From assembly GCF_017948485.1 (NCBI RefSeq), contig NZ_JAFFSX010000023.1, forward strand, positions 62,001-126,000: a stretch of DNA of 64,000 nt. The letters are read 5' to 3'. Positions 9,058 through 19,313 of the stretch are shown here, piece after piece. Below the pieces are notes generated by a model that was not told where the DNA came from, ran no database searches, and saw only the letters and a list, made by a program, of their open reading frames with translations. Numbering within the stretch: the stretch's first letter is position 1; the number at the start of each line of letters is the position of its first letter. The position numbers and the translations under genes are program-made. Origin of the DNA: Streptomyces sp. GESEQ-35 (GTDB lineage: Bacteria > Actinomycetota > Actinomycetes > Streptomycetales > Streptomycetaceae).

Positions 9058-10182
9058 TCAGCGCTTGTGCTGCGAGTCCGCCACCGTGACCTCGACCCGC
9101 TGAAACTCCTTCAGCTCGCTGTATCCGGTCGTGGCCATCGCCCGCCGCAGTGCACCGAAGAAGTTCATGGAGCCGTCCGGGGTGTGGGACGGGCCCGTGA
9201 GGACCTCCTCGATCGTGCCGACCGTGCCGAGGTCGACCTTCTTTCCGCGCGGCAGCTCCTCGTTGACCGCCTCCATGCCCCAGTGGTGCCCCTTGCCCGG
9301 CACATCAGTGGCACGGGCGAGCGGGGAGCCCACCATCACCGCGTCCGCACCGCAGGCGATCGCCTTGGGCAGGTCGCCGGACCAGCCGACGCCGCCGTCC
9401 GCGATCACGTGGACGTACCGGCCACCGGACTCGTCCATGTAGTCGCGGCGGGCGGCCGCCACATCCGCCACCGCCGTGGCCATCGGGACCTGGATGCCCA
9501 GCACATTGCGCGTGGTGTGTGCCGCGCCGCCGCCGAAGCCGACGAGAACGCCCGCCGCGCCGGTGCGCATCAGGTGCAGGGCCGCGGTGTACGTGGCGCA
9601 GCCGCCGACGATCACCGGGACGTCGAGTTCGTAGATGAACTGCTTCAGGTTGAGCGGCTCGTGCGAACCCGAGACATGCTCGGCGGACACCGTCGTACCG
9701 CGGATGACGAAGATGTCGACGCCCGCGTCCACGACCGCCTTGGAGAACTGGGCCGTGCGCTGCGGGGAGAGCGCGGCCGCGGTGACCACGCCCGAGTCGC
9801 GCACCTCCTTGAGGCGGCGGCCGATCAGCTCCTCCTTGATGGGCGCGGCGTAGATCTCCTGGAGGCGGCGGGTGGCCGCCTCGACGGGCAGGCCGACGAT
9901 CTCGTCGAGCAGCGGTTGCGGGTCCTCGTACCTCGTCCAGAGGCCTTCGAGGTTCAGCACGCCGAGGCCGCCGAGCTCACCGATGCGGATCGCGGTGGCC
10001 GGGGAGACGACCGAGTCCATGGGGGCGGCCAGGAAGGGCAGGTCGAAGCGGTAGGCGTCGATCTGCCAGGCGATCGAGACCTCCTTCGGGTCCCGCGTAC
10101 GGCGGCTCGGGACGACGGCGATGTCGTCGAAGGCGTACGCCCGGCGGCCGCGCTTGCCGCGCCCGATCTCGATCTCAGTCAC
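9058..10182 (-). CDS. guaB3: GuaB3 family IMP dehydrogenase-related protein
   Basis: 374 residues from GTG 10182 (VTEIEIGRGKRGRRAYAFDD), with GGGAAAGG upstream; this start gives the usual family length. It is a TIM-barrel IMPDH/GMP-reductase paralogue without CBS domains. The loop that carries the catalytic cysteine in true IMP dehydrogenase (GPGSICTTR in the neighbour) reads GFGGGAAHTTR here, with no cysteine. Classical IMP oxidation is therefore unlikely. Members are found beside guaB in many actinobacteria and have been linked to purine-nucleotide reduction, but the role in this organism is uncertain. It lies just downstream of guaB, behind a strong terminator. Confidence 0.9.
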   Translation of the reverse strand: MTEIEIGRGKRGRRAYAFDDIAVVPSRRTRDPKEVSIAWQIDAYRFDLPFLAAPMDSVVSPATAIRIGELGGLGVLNLEGLWTRYEDPQPLLDEIVGLPVEAATRRLQEIYAAPIKEELIGRRLKEVRDSGVVTAAALSPQRTAQFSKAVVDAGVDIFVIRGTTVSAEHVSGSHEPLNLKQFIYELDVPVIVGGCATYTAALHLMRTGAAGVLVGFGGGAAHTTRNVLGIQVPMATAVADVAAARRDYMDESGGRYVHVIADGGVGWSGDLPKAIACGADAVMVGSPLARATDVPGKGHHWGMEAVNEELPRGKKVDLGTVGTIEEVLTGPSHTPDGSMNFFGALRRAMATTGYSELKEFQRVEVTVADSQHKR

Positions 10183-10240
10183 GTGTGTGGCCTTTCCCTG
10201 ATGCGTTTCAGCGTCTTCCAGTATCGCCGACGGGTACGAC

Positions 10241-10273
10241 AAGGGCGGCCCCGGATGCTCCGGGGCCGCCCTT
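10241..10273 (-). terminator. Strong intrinsic terminator after guaB
   Basis: A perfect 14-bp stem (AAGGGCGGCCCCGG, loop ATGCT, complement) lies between the guaB stop and the guaB3 start. Its position suggests that guaB3 has its own promoter or receives only partial read-through. Confidence 0.8.
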
Positions 10274-10299
10274 GGACACGCTTCACGCGCGCGTGCGCG

Positions 10300-11805
10300 T
10301 CACCTGCTGCGGCTGTAGTTGGGCGCCTCGACCGTCATCTGGATGTCGTGCGGGTGGCTCTCCTTGAGGCCCGCGGAGGTGATCCGCACGAAGCGGCCCT
10401 TGGTCTCCATCTCCCCGATGGTGGCGGCACCCACGTAGCCCATGGTCTGGCGGAGACCGCCGACGAGCTGGTGCAGCACGTTGGCCAGCGGGCCGCGGTA
10501 GGGCACCTGACCCTCGATGCCCTCGGGCACGAGCTTGTCGTCGGCGGCGACCTCGGCCTGGAAGTAGCGGTCCTTCGAGTACGACCGGCCCTGGCCGCGG
10601 GACTGCATGGCACCGAGCGAGCCCATGCCGCGGTACGACTTGAACTGCTTGCCGTTGATGAACTGAAGCTCGCCGGGCGACTCCTCACAGCCCGCGAGGA
10701 GGCTGCCCAGCATCACCGTGTCGGCACCGGCGGCCAGCGCCTTGCCGATGTCGCCGGAGTACTGCAGACCGCCGTCGCCGATCAGCGGGACGCCTGCCGC
10801 GCCGGCGGCGAGGGACGCTTCGTAGATGGCGGTGACCTGCGGGACGCCGATACCGGCGACCACCCGGGTCGTACAGATCGAGCCGGGGCCCACGCCGACC
10901 TTGATGCCGTCGACACCGGCATCGATCAGGGCCTGGGCGCCGTCGCGCGTGGCGACGTTGCCGCCGATCACGTCGACGTGCACGCTCGACTTGATCTTCG
11001 ACATCCAGCTGAGGGCGTTGCTGTTGTGGCCGTGCGAGGTGTCGACGACCAGGAAGTCCACACCGGCCTCGGCGAGCGCCTGGGCGCGCTCCAGTGCCTC
11101 GGGGCTGGCGCCCACGGCCGCACCGACGATCAGCCGGCCCTCGGAGTCCTTGGCCGCGTTCGGGTACTGCTCGGCCTTCACGAAGTCCTTGACCGTGATG
11201 AGGCCCTTGAGGAGGCCCGCGTCGTCGACCAGGGGCAGCTTCTCGATCTTGTGGCGGCGCAGCAGCTCCATGGCCTCGACACCGGAGATGCCGACGTGCC
11301 CGGTGACCAGCGGCATCGGGGTCATGACCTCGCGCACCTGGCGGGAGCGGTCGCTCTCGAAGGCCATGTCGCGGTTGGTGACGATGCCGAGCAGCTTGCC
11401 GGCCGGGTCGGTGACCGGGACACCGCTGATGCGGAACTTGGCGCACAGGGCGTCGGCCTCGACGAGGGTCGCCTCCGGGTGCACCGTGATCGGGTCGGTG
11501 ACCATGCCCGACTCGGACCGCTTCACCAGGTCGACCTGGTTGACCTGGTCCTCGACGGAGAGGTTGCGGTGCAGCACGCCGACGCCGCCCTGGCGGGCCA
11601 TCGCGATCGCCATGCGGGACTCGGTGACCTTGTCCATGGCCGCCGAGAGCAGCGGGATGTTCACACGGACGTTGCGGGAGATGCGGGACGAGGTGTCGAC
11701 CGCGTTGGGGAGCACCTCGGATGCGCCCGGCAGCAGCAGCACGTCGTCGTAGGTCAGCCCGAGTGTCGCGAATTTTCCGGGCACTCCGTCGACGTTGGCA
11801 GTCAT
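10300..11805 (-). CDS. guaB: Inosine-5'-monophosphate dehydrogenase
   Basis: 501 residues from ATG 11805 with GGGGAAGG upstream. Converts IMP to XMP with NAD+, the committed step of GMP synthesis, in the cytoplasm. The barrel start (TLGLTYDDVLLLPG) is followed by an inserted pair of CBS domains (roughly residues 100-220, with VTNRDMAFE and MELLRRHKIEKLPLVD). The catalytic loop is GPGSICTTR and the flap region contains GMGSLGAM. Length and motifs are standard for a tetrameric IMPDH regulated through its CBS pair. Upstream is shbA on the same strand. Confidence 0.97.
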   Translation of the reverse strand: MTANVDGVPGKFATLGLTYDDVLLLPGASEVLPNAVDTSSRISRNVRVNIPLLSAAMDKVTESRMAIAMARQGGVGVLHRNLSVEDQVNQVDLVKRSESGMVTDPITVHPEATLVEADALCAKFRISGVPVTDPAGKLLGIVTNRDMAFESDRSRQVREVMTPMPLVTGHVGISGVEAMELLRRHKIEKLPLVDDAGLLKGLITVKDFVKAEQYPNAAKDSEGRLIVGAAVGASPEALERAQALAEAGVDFLVVDTSHGHNSNALSWMSKIKSSVHVDVIGGNVATRDGAQALIDAGVDGIKVGVGPGSICTTRVVAGIGVPQVTAIYEASLAAGAAGVPLIGDGGLQYSGDIGKALAAGADTVMLGSLLAGCEESPGELQFINGKQFKSYRGMGSLGAMQSRGQGRSYSKDRYFQAEVAADDKLVPEGIEGQVPYRGPLANVLHQLVGGLRQTMGYVGAATIGEMETKGRFVRITSAGLKESHPHDIQMTVEAPNYSRSR

Positions 11806-11959
11806 GACACCTTCCCCAAATGGCCTTGATCGGTGCGGATGTCCATGCTAACGGGAAGCATGGGTCGCAAATTCCACGGTTCTGGGTGACCCGGGGCTTC
11901 GTATGTTCGTACGGAGTACAGGGGCCAGCTGCTCAAAAAGGGTGCGGCCGACCGGGCTC

Positions 11960-12625
11960 CTACTGCTCCGCGAGCGCCCTCAGCCTGCTCAGCGCGCGGT
12001 GCTGCGCCACTCGGACCGCACCGGGTGACATTCCCAACATCTGACCCGTCTCCTCCGCAGTCAACCCCACGGCGATACGCAGCAGCAGCAGCTCCCGCTG
12101 GTTCTCCGGCAGGTTGGCCAGCAGTTTCTTCGCCCACTCGGCGTCGCTGCTCAGCAGCGCACGCTCCTCCGGGCCCAGTGAGTCGTCCGGGCGTTCCGGC
12201 ATTTCGTCGGACGGAACCGCCGTGGAACCGGGGTGGCGCATGGCTGCCCGCTGGAGGTCGGCGACCTTGTGGGCGGCGATGGCGAAGACGAAGGCCTCGA
12301 AGGGGCGACCGGTGTCCTTGTAGCGCGGAAGGGCGAGGAGGACGGCGACGCAGACCTCCTGCGCGAGGTCCTCGACGAAGTGCCGGGCGTCGCCCGGGAG
12401 GCGGGACAGACGGGTCCGGCAGTAGCGCAGGGCCAGGGGATGGACATGGGCGAGCAGGTCGTGCGTGGCCTGCTCGTCCCCGTCTACGGCGCGATGAACG
12501 AGCGCTCCGATCACCGTCGTTTCGTCATCGCGCATCGGTCCATGGTGCCTTGCGGCCGTGTGGTCCGTGGCACCGCGTCCGTTGTTGTGCACCGAAGCGT
12601 TATGAGCAGGTGCGCCGGAACTCAT
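11960..12625 (-). CDS. shbA: RNA polymerase sigma factor ShbA (ECF-type)
   Basis: 221 residues from the ATG at 12625 (MSSGAPAHNA), chosen for the GGGGAGGG upstream; a shorter start at 12535 also fits. Region 2 (RHFVEDLAQEVCVAVLLALP, RPFEAFVFAIAAHKVADLQR) and region 4 (LPENQRELLLLRIAVGLTAEETGQ then VRVAQHRALSRLR) are clear. The position between bldM and guaB is that of the conserved sigma factor shown in S. griseus to drive transcription of the principal sigma gene hrdB. The assignment rests on sequence type and synteny. The N-terminal 30 residues are low-complexity. Confidence 0.88.
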   Translation of the reverse strand: MSSGAPAHNASVHNNGRGATDHTAARHHGPMRDDETTVIGALVHRAVDGDEQATHDLLAHVHPLALRYCRTRLSRLPGDARHFVEDLAQEVCVAVLLALPRYKDTGRPFEAFVFAIAAHKVADLQRAAMRHPGSTAVPSDEMPERPDDSLGPEERALLSSDAEWAKKLLANLPENQRELLLLRIAVGLTAEETGQMLGMSPGAVRVAQHRALSRLRALAEQ

Positions 12626-12748
12626 CCCCTGCGCCCTCCCCTTTTGCTCGACCGACTCGTCCCCGAGAGACTCCACACCTCAAGGATGCGGCATCCGCGC
12701 CGAAACAAGCAGCGGGCACCGACAGCACCACTTGACCGGAGGCGCATC

Positions 12749-12830
12749 CGCGCCCCCAAAGGGGCGCGGGACAGCATCAACATGCGGCTACCGCCGCGTG
12801 GGCGCGACCGGCCACAAACGACCCGCACCG
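12749..12830. repeat. Degenerate copy of dispersed GGGGCGCGGG intergenic element
   Basis: Between shbA and bldM, cgcccccaaaggggcgcggg followed by ccgcgtgggcgcgaccggccac matches in layout the common Streptomyces element, whose clearer copies in this window start at 48075, 60413 and 63868. The short inverted repeat cccc-aaa-gggg can form a hairpin. Here it may act as a terminator after bldM. Confidence 0.5.
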
Positions 12831-12857
12831 AGGCGACGGCCTGCACCGACCGAGCTC

Positions 12858-13469
12858 TTAGCGAACCAGACCCCACCGGAACCCGAGAGCCACCGCATGC
12901 GCCCGGTCCGAAGCGCCAAGCTTCTTGAACAGCCGCCGCGCATGCGTCTTGACCGTGTCCTCGGAGAGAAACAGCTCGCGCCCGATCTCCGCGTTGGAGC
13001 GCCCGTGGCTCATGCCTTCCAGCACCTGAATCTCACGCGCGGTGAGAGTCGGCGCCGCGCCCATCTCGGCCGAGCGGAGGCGGCGGGGGGCCAGTCGCCA
13101 GGTCGGGTCGGCGAGGGCCTGCGTGACCGTCGCGCGCAGCTCGGCCCGGGAGGCGTCCTTGTGGAGATAGCCCCGGGCGCCGGCGGCGACCGCGAGGGCC
13201 ACGCCGTCCAGGTCCTCGGCGACGGTGAGCATGATGATGCGCGCACCAGGGTCGGCGGACAGCAGCCGCCGGACGGTCTCGACGCCGCCCAGACCGGGCA
13301 TGCGTACGTCCATCAGAATCAGGTCCGAGCGATCGGCGCCCCAGCGGCGGAGGACTTCCTCGCCGTTGGCCGCGGTCGTCACGCGCTCGACGCCGGGCAC
13401 GGTCGCAACCGCTCGGCGGAGCGCCTCTCGGGCAAGCGGGGAGTCGTCGCAGACGAGGACGGATGTCAT
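12858..13469 (-). CDS. bldM: BldM, orphan response regulator of aerial development
   Basis: 203 residues from ATG 13469 (MTSVLVCDDS) with GGAGG upstream, the usual BldM length. N-terminal receiver domain: acidic pair Asp8/Asp9, phospho-acceptor-like Asp54 (LILMDVRMPG), Thr82, Lys104. C-terminal LuxR/FixJ-type helix-turn-helix: LTAREIQVLEGMSHGRSNAE, then SEDTVKTHARRLFKKLG. No sensor kinase lies nearby. In Streptomyces, BldM is known to act as a homodimer early in development and as a heterodimer with WhiI later, independently of phosphorylation. It is divergent from whiD, and its promoter (see 13594) matches SigBldN control. Confidence 0.97.
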   Translation of the reverse strand: MTSVLVCDDSPLAREALRRAVATVPGVERVTTAANGEEVLRRWGADRSDLILMDVRMPGLGGVETVRRLLSADPGARIIMLTVAEDLDGVALAVAAGARGYLHKDASRAELRATVTQALADPTWRLAPRRLRSAEMGAAPTLTAREIQVLEGMSHGRSNAEIGRELFLSEDTVKTHARRLFKKLGASDRAHAVALGFRWGLVR

Positions 13470-13593
13470 GGCCGTCCTCCGCAGCTGATGCACGTCACCT
13501 TGAGCCTCCAGGCTGGTACGAAATCGTCACCTGTGCGGTCGACCGCCTCGGACGCCTGCCCGAGCGCTTGTTGGTTCAACCGCCTCCGCACTC

Positions 13594-13621
13594 TCAACGA
13601 CGGTCACTCGAAAGAGTTACG
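13594..13621 (-). promoter_or_regulatory. SigBldN-type promoter of bldM (bldMp1)
   Basis: On the minus strand, CGTAAC (-35) and CGTTGA (-10) are separated by exactly 16 bases. This is the recognised SigBldN consensus described for bldM in S. coelicolor. It lies about 125 bases before the bldM start codon. The rest of the 380-base gap to whiD is A/T-richer (13700-13800) and should hold the whiD promoter and any second bldM promoter; I could not assign those. Confidence 0.8.
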
Positions 13622-13849
13622 GGGCCGTGCGCCGTCTTCGGCACTCTACGTGAGGGGGCGGACACGGTGGAGACGCGCGCAGCAGACCCACAACGTTTCA
13701 TCACAACCATGCCCCATTTAGCCCTATTTCTTCCCATCAGCTGGCGTTTGAGGCTAGATTCGCAATGAGTCATATTTTCATCTTGTTAGATCGTAGATGT
13801 ACGGTCGTGGACACCGTATCCGCCCAGAACGGCTACAAGGGGTCACGTA

Positions 13850-14179
13850 ATGGCAGATTTCTCCCGCCTTCCCGGACCGAACGCGGACCTGTGGGACTGG
13901 CAGCTCCTGGCCGCCTGTCGCGGGGTGGACAGCTCGCTCTTCTTTCATCCGGAGGGTGAGCGCGGTGCGGCGCGGAGTGCTCGCGAGAACTCGGCCAAGG
14001 AGGTCTGCATGAGGTGCCCGGTCCGCGCGCAGTGCGCGGCACACGCCCTGGCGGTGCGCGAACCGTACGGCGTATGGGGCGGCCTGACCGAGGACGAGCG
14101 CGAAGAGCTCATGGGGCGGGCCCGCAACCGGCTGGTGTCGGCATCACCGGCCGGCGGGCACCACGCTTCGAACACCTGA
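13850..14179 (+). CDS. whiD: WhiD, WhiB-like iron-sulfur protein needed for spore maturation
   Basis: 109 residues from ATG 13850 with AAGGGG upstream. The four cysteines of a Wbl [4Fe-4S] cluster are present: Cys23 (AACRG), Cys53, Cys56 and Cys62 (CMRCPVRAQC). They are followed by the GVWGG turn (74-78) and a basic tail beginning RARNR. Wbl proteins bind the principal sigma factor and modulate transcription. The N-terminus (ADFSRLPGPNADLWDWQLLA) and the place next to bldM identify this as WhiD. The downstream gene is convergent, with only 46 bases between. Confidence 0.96.
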   Translation: MADFSRLPGPNADLWDWQLLAACRGVDSSLFFHPEGERGAARSARENSAKEVCMRCPVRAQCAAHALAVREPYGVWGGLTEDEREELMGRARNRLVSASPAGGHHASNT

Positions 14180-14225
14180 AGGAACGTTTCTGCTTGACCG
14201 GCGTATCCGAGGGATCCACCGGCCG

Positions 14226-15122
14226 CTATCGCGCCGCCGCCCGCGCCAGCTGCTCCAGCGTCGCCGCCACCGCAGGCACCTGCGCCAGGTCGGGCAGCGT
14301 GAGCGCCACGATCTCCCGCCGGACCGCCGGTTCCAGCGTCACTGTGCGCGCTCCCCGGGGCCGTACGGACTCGATGGCGAGCTGAGGCAGGACGGCGACG
14401 CCCAGACCAGCGCCCACCAGGCCGACCACCGCCGGATAGTCGTCGGTCGCGAAGTCGATGCGGGGCGTGAAGCCCGCGCCCTCACACACCTCGACCAACT
14501 GGCCGCGGCAGCGCGGACAGCCCGCGATCCAGGGCTCGGCGGCGAGTTCGCCGATGGCGACGGAGTCCGCGCGCCCGAGTCGGTGGCGTTCCGGCACCAG
14601 CGCGACGAGCCGGTCGCGCAGCAGCGGTCGTACGACGAGGTCGTCCCATTCCCCGGCGCCCGCCGCGCCCTCGTAGCGGAAGGCGAGGGCGATGTCGCAG
14701 TCGCCCTCGCGCAGCATCTCGACGGAGCGCGGCGGTTCCGCCTCCTCCAGGGAGACGCGGGTGCCGGGGTGGGCGGCGCGCAGGGCGGCGAGGGCGGTGG
14801 GGACGAGGGTGGAACTGCCGCTGGGGAAGGAGACCAGGCGGACGCGGCCCGCGCGCAGGCCCGCGATCGCGGCGACCTCCTCCTCGGCGGCGGTGAGTCC
14901 GGCGAGGATGCCGGAGGCGTGCCGGACGAGGGCGTCGCCGGCCTGGGTCAGGCGCATCTCGCGGCCGGTGCGGATCAGCAGGGGGGTGCCGACCGAGGCC
15001 TCCAGGGCCTTCATCTGCTGGCTCACGGCGGGCTGGGTGCAGCCCAGTTCGCGGCCCGCCGCGGAGAAGGAACCGGTAGCGGCCACGGCACGCAGGACAC
15101 GGAGATGTCGGGCCTCGATCAC
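14226..15122 (-). CDS. LysR-family transcriptional regulator
   Basis: 298 residues if the GTG at 15122 (VIEARHLRVLRAV) is used. A start at 15173 adds 17 residues with no ribosome site, so the shorter form is preferred. Winged helix-turn-helix: FSAAGRELGCTQPAVSQQMK (about 18-37). Effector domain of normal length with the usual LVSFPSGSSTLVP and PWIAGCPRCR segments; the CPRC pair is unusual and could be redox- or metal-responsive. Divergent from a MOSC-domain gene 80 bases away, the typical arrangement for a LysR regulator and its target. The ligand is unknown. Confidence 0.88.
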   Translation of the reverse strand: MIEARHLRVLRAVAATGSFSAAGRELGCTQPAVSQQMKALEASVGTPLLIRTGREMRLTQAGDALVRHASGILAGLTAAEEEVAAIAGLRAGRVRLVSFPSGSSTLVPTALAALRAAHPGTRVSLEEAEPPRSVEMLREGDCDIALAFRYEGAAGAGEWDDLVVRPLLRDRLVALVPERHRLGRADSVAIGELAAEPWIAGCPRCRGQLVEVCEGAGFTPRIDFATDDYPAVVGLVGAGLGVAVLPQLAIESVRPRGARTVTLEPAVRREIVALTLPDLAQVPAVAATLEQLARAAAR

Positions 15123-15190
15123 CCCTTGAGCATAAGCGGTCCTTGGGTACGACGCCGAATATCCCGTCGACACTTTGGGTTCTGGTCGCC

Positions 15191-15202
15191 TAGCGTGCCG
15201 TC
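15191..15202 (+). promoter_or_regulatory. -10 element of a leaderless promoter for the MOSC gene
   Basis: TAGCGT (15191-15196) is followed by six bases and then the ATG at 15203. Transcription would start at or next to the start codon, and there is no Shine-Dalgarno sequence. The intergenic region is shared with the divergent lysR-type gene. Confidence 0.55.
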
Positions 15203-15871
15203 ATGAAGATTCTGTCTGTGAATCTGGGCCGTCCGAAGTCCGTGCCGTACACGGACCAGGCGGAGGGCGTGACCGGTATCGACAAGCGGCCGGTGGACGG
15301 GCCGGTGCAGGTGGCGGCGCCCGGGCCCAAGGGAGTCGGGGCGAGCGGGGTGGCCGGGGACGCGGTGTGCGAGACCCGCCACCACGGCGGCGACGACCAG
15401 GCCGTCTACGCGGTGGCGCGCGAGGATCTCGACGACTGGGAACGGGAGTTGGGGCGCCCCCTGGCGAACGGCACGTTCGGCGAGAACCTCACGACGGTGG
15501 GCCTGGACGTGTCCGGGGCGCTGATCGGCGAGCGCTGGCGCATCGGCGCCGACGTGGTGCTGGAGGTCACCTGCGGGCGGATTCCCTGCGACACCTTCCA
15601 GGCCCACATGGGTGAGCGGAGGTGGGTGAAGCGGTTCACGGCGAAGGGGGCGCCGGGCGCGTATCTGCGGGTGATCGAGCCCGGGGAGATCCGTGCGGGC
15701 GACCCGGTCGAGATCGTGCACCGGCCGGATCACGACGTGACCGTCGCCGTGCAGTTCCGGGCGGTGACGACCGAGCGGGAGCTGCTGCCCCGGTTGCTCA
15801 CGGCGGGCGCCGCTCTCCATCCGGAGGCGCTGGACAAGGCACGGGCATACGTGGAGAAGTACGGGGCCTGA
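15203..15871 (+). CDS. MOSC-domain protein, YiiM-like
   Basis: 222 residues. MOSC domains are the sulfur-carrier modules of molybdenum-cofactor sulfurases. Stand-alone YiiM-type proteins (family lengths near 220) are linked to detoxifying N-hydroxylated substrates with a molybdenum cofactor. Seen here: conserved HHGGDDQAVYAVAREDLDDW, NGTFGENLTTVGLD and the cysteine-bearing ECTC-like segment VTCGRIPCDTFQ, with the likely active Cys in RIPCDTFQ, then a short C-terminal helix region. The gene is probably leaderless. It may be the target of the divergent LysR regulator. Confidence 0.85.
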   Translation: MKILSVNLGRPKSVPYTDQAEGVTGIDKRPVDGPVQVAAPGPKGVGASGVAGDAVCETRHHGGDDQAVYAVAREDLDDWERELGRPLANGTFGENLTTVGLDVSGALIGERWRIGADVVLEVTCGRIPCDTFQAHMGERRWVKRFTAKGAPGAYLRVIEPGEIRAGDPVEIVHRPDHDVTVAVQFRAVTTERELLPRLLTAGAALHPEALDKARAYVEKYGA

Positions 15872-15968
15872 CGTGCTCTCACCGGCCCGTCCTTCGCCTG
15901 CGCTTCACCTTCCGGGAGGGCCTGTGCAGAGAGCGGACGGGCGGGCTCCGGGTGTTTAACCTTGCGCC

Positions 15969-16742
15969 ATGACAACGGCTCTCATCACCGGATCCACCGC
16001 GGGCATCGGCGCCGCGTTCGCGCGGCGGCTGGCGGCCGACGGGCACAACCTCGTCCTGGTCGCACGGGACACCGAGCGGCTCGCGGAGCAGGCGACCGAA
16101 CTGCACGACCGGCACGGCATCGAGGCCGAGGTGCTGGCCGCCGACCTCGCCGAGGACGCCGGCATCGACGCGGTGGCCGCCCGACTCGCCGACCGCAAGA
16201 ACCCCGTCGACCTGCTGATCAACAATGCGGGCTTCGGCAACAAGGGCCGCTATCTCGACGTGTCCATGGCCGACGAGCTGAAGATGATCAAGGTGCACTG
16301 CGAGGCCGTGCTGCGGCTGACCTCCGCCGCGACGGAGGCGATGCGGGACCGCGGGCGGGGCGGTGTCGTCAACGTCGCCTCGGTCGCCGCCTTCGTGCCG
16401 CGCGGTACGTACGGGGCGTCCAAGGCGTGGGTCGTGCAGTTCACGCAGGGCGCGGCGCGCGATCTGGCGGGCAGCGGTGTGCGGTTGATGGTGCTCTGCC
16501 CCGGCTTTGTCCGTACGGAGTTCCATCAGCGGGCCGGGATGGGCACGGACAACATCCCCGGCTGGATGTGGCTGGACGCCGACAAGCTGGTGGCGTCGGC
16601 GCTCGGTGACCTGGCGCGGGGCAGGACGCTGTCGATTCCCGACCCCAGGTACAAGGTGCTGATGGGCATGGCGAAGGTGGCGCCGCGAGGGCTGCTCGGT
16701 GGGATCACCTCGAAGACGGGGCGCAAGTACGGGCCGCAGTAG
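15969..16742 (+). CDS. Short-chain dehydrogenase/reductase
   Basis: 257 residues, classical SDR. Cofactor motif TGSTAGIG (8-15), NNAG, catalytic Ser in NVASVAAFVP, and YGASKAW supplying Tyr-x3-Lys. Arg at the end of the second strand (LVARDTERL) suggests NADP(H). The closest pattern I recognise is the DltE/YqjQ-like cytoplasmic SDR group; the substrate is unknown. TAACCT ends six bases before the ATG, so it is likely leaderless with its own promoter. Confidence 0.88.
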   Translation: MTTALITGSTAGIGAAFARRLAADGHNLVLVARDTERLAEQATELHDRHGIEAEVLAADLAEDAGIDAVAARLADRKNPVDLLINNAGFGNKGRYLDVSMADELKMIKVHCEAVLRLTSAATEAMRDRGRGGVVNVASVAAFVPRGTYGASKAWVVQFTQGAARDLAGSGVRLMVLCPGFVRTEFHQRAGMGTDNIPGWMWLDADKLVASALGDLARGRTLSIPDPRYKVLMGMAKVAPRGLLGGITSKTGRKYGPQ

Positions 16743-16812
16743 AGCGCGCCTTCGGGTAACCGGAGGACAATGGAACTGTTCGACCGGACCTTCGGGGGAC
16801 GGAGGCGGCGCC

Positions 16813-17520
16813 ATGACGTTCGTACAGCTCATCGACTGCAGGACGAGCCGGTTCGACGAGATGAACCGGCTGATGGACACGTGGGTCGAGCAGACCAAGG
16901 GGAAGCGGACCGCGACGCACAGTGTGATCGGCAAGGACCGGTCCGACGCGTCGCACTTCATCGAGATCGTGGAGTTCCCGTCGTACGAGGAGGCGATGCG
17001 GAACTCGAATCTGCCGGAGACCGACAAGGTCTTCCGGGAGATGGTCGCCCTCTGCGACGAGATGCCGACGTTCACGGATCTGGACGTGGTGCGCGACGAG
17101 CAGTTGTACGCAACCACCGCGCGGCGGTTCTTCGACGTGCTGGCCGGGAAGAGCGATGCTCCCACGTTCAACGACGTGCTCATCGAGGACTACCACGACC
17201 ACGATCCGAGCAACCCGCAGGACGTCGTCGGGCTCGACGCGATCCGGCGCGAGGCGGAGATGTGGCGGGGTGGCTTCGACTTCTCGTTCACCGTCGAGGA
17301 CCAGCTGGCCCAGGACGACCGGGTGTGTACCCGCTGGACCTGGAACGGCCTGCACAAGGGTGACTTCCTCGGGATCGCGGCCACCGGGAAGCGCGTCTCC
17401 ATGACCGGGACGACCATCCACCGCTGCACTCCGGACGGGAAGATCGCCGAGGGCTGGTGGCAGTACGACCGGCTGGGGCTGATGGAGCAGTTGGGGGCGC
17501 TGGACACACTGGAGCAGTAG
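16813..17520 (+). CDS. Two-domain protein: ABM-like N-terminal domain and SnoaL-like C-terminal domain
   Basis: 235 residues from ATG 16813, with GGAGG seven bases upstream. Residues 1-95 look like a dimeric alpha/beta-barrel domain (TFVQLIDCRTSRFDEMNRLM, FIEIVEFPSYEEAM). Residues 105-235 are a SnoaL/ester-cyclase-like fold (HDPSNPQDVVGLDAIRREAE, TRWTWNGLHKGDFLG, GTTIHRC, GWWQYDRLGLMEQLGAL). SnoaL-like proteins range from polyketide cyclases to uncharacterised proteins. No biosynthetic genes adjoin, so a cyclase role is not claimed. Convergent with groEL. Confidence 0.75.
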   Translation: MTFVQLIDCRTSRFDEMNRLMDTWVEQTKGKRTATHSVIGKDRSDASHFIEIVEFPSYEEAMRNSNLPETDKVFREMVALCDEMPTFTDLDVVRDEQLYATTARRFFDVLAGKSDAPTFNDVLIEDYHDHDPSNPQDVVGLDAIRREAEMWRGGFDFSFTVEDQLAQDDRVCTRWTWNGLHKGDFLGIAATGKRVSMTGTTIHRCTPDGKIAEGWWQYDRLGLMEQLGALDTLEQ

Positions 17521-17530
17521 GGCAACACGA

Positions 17531-17561
17531 AGGCCCGGCACCCCTGGGGGTGCCGGGCCTC
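17531..17561. terminator. Hairpin terminator between the SnoaL-like gene and groEL1
   Basis: aggcccggcacccc facing its complement ggggtgccgggcct forms a near-perfect long stem with a minimal loop. It lies between two convergent genes and can serve both. Confidence 0.8.
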
Positions 17562-17575
17562 GGTGCTGACGTACG

Positions 17576-19198
<1,623 letters not shown>

Positions 19199-19313
19199 GG
19201 GAGCGTGAGCCCTCTCGGGAATCTAGGTGAAATTAGCCGCGCCCCCGGCGCCCGGCTCATTACGTCGCGGGGGGCCAGGGGCGCAGCTCAAAGCAAATGT
19301 GCTTCGAGGTGAA

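Noticed and set aside
9022..11829. Long plus-strand open frame opposite guaB3 and guaB
   Set aside because: Antisense to two strongly conserved enzymes; Arg/His/Gly-rich composition and no motifs.
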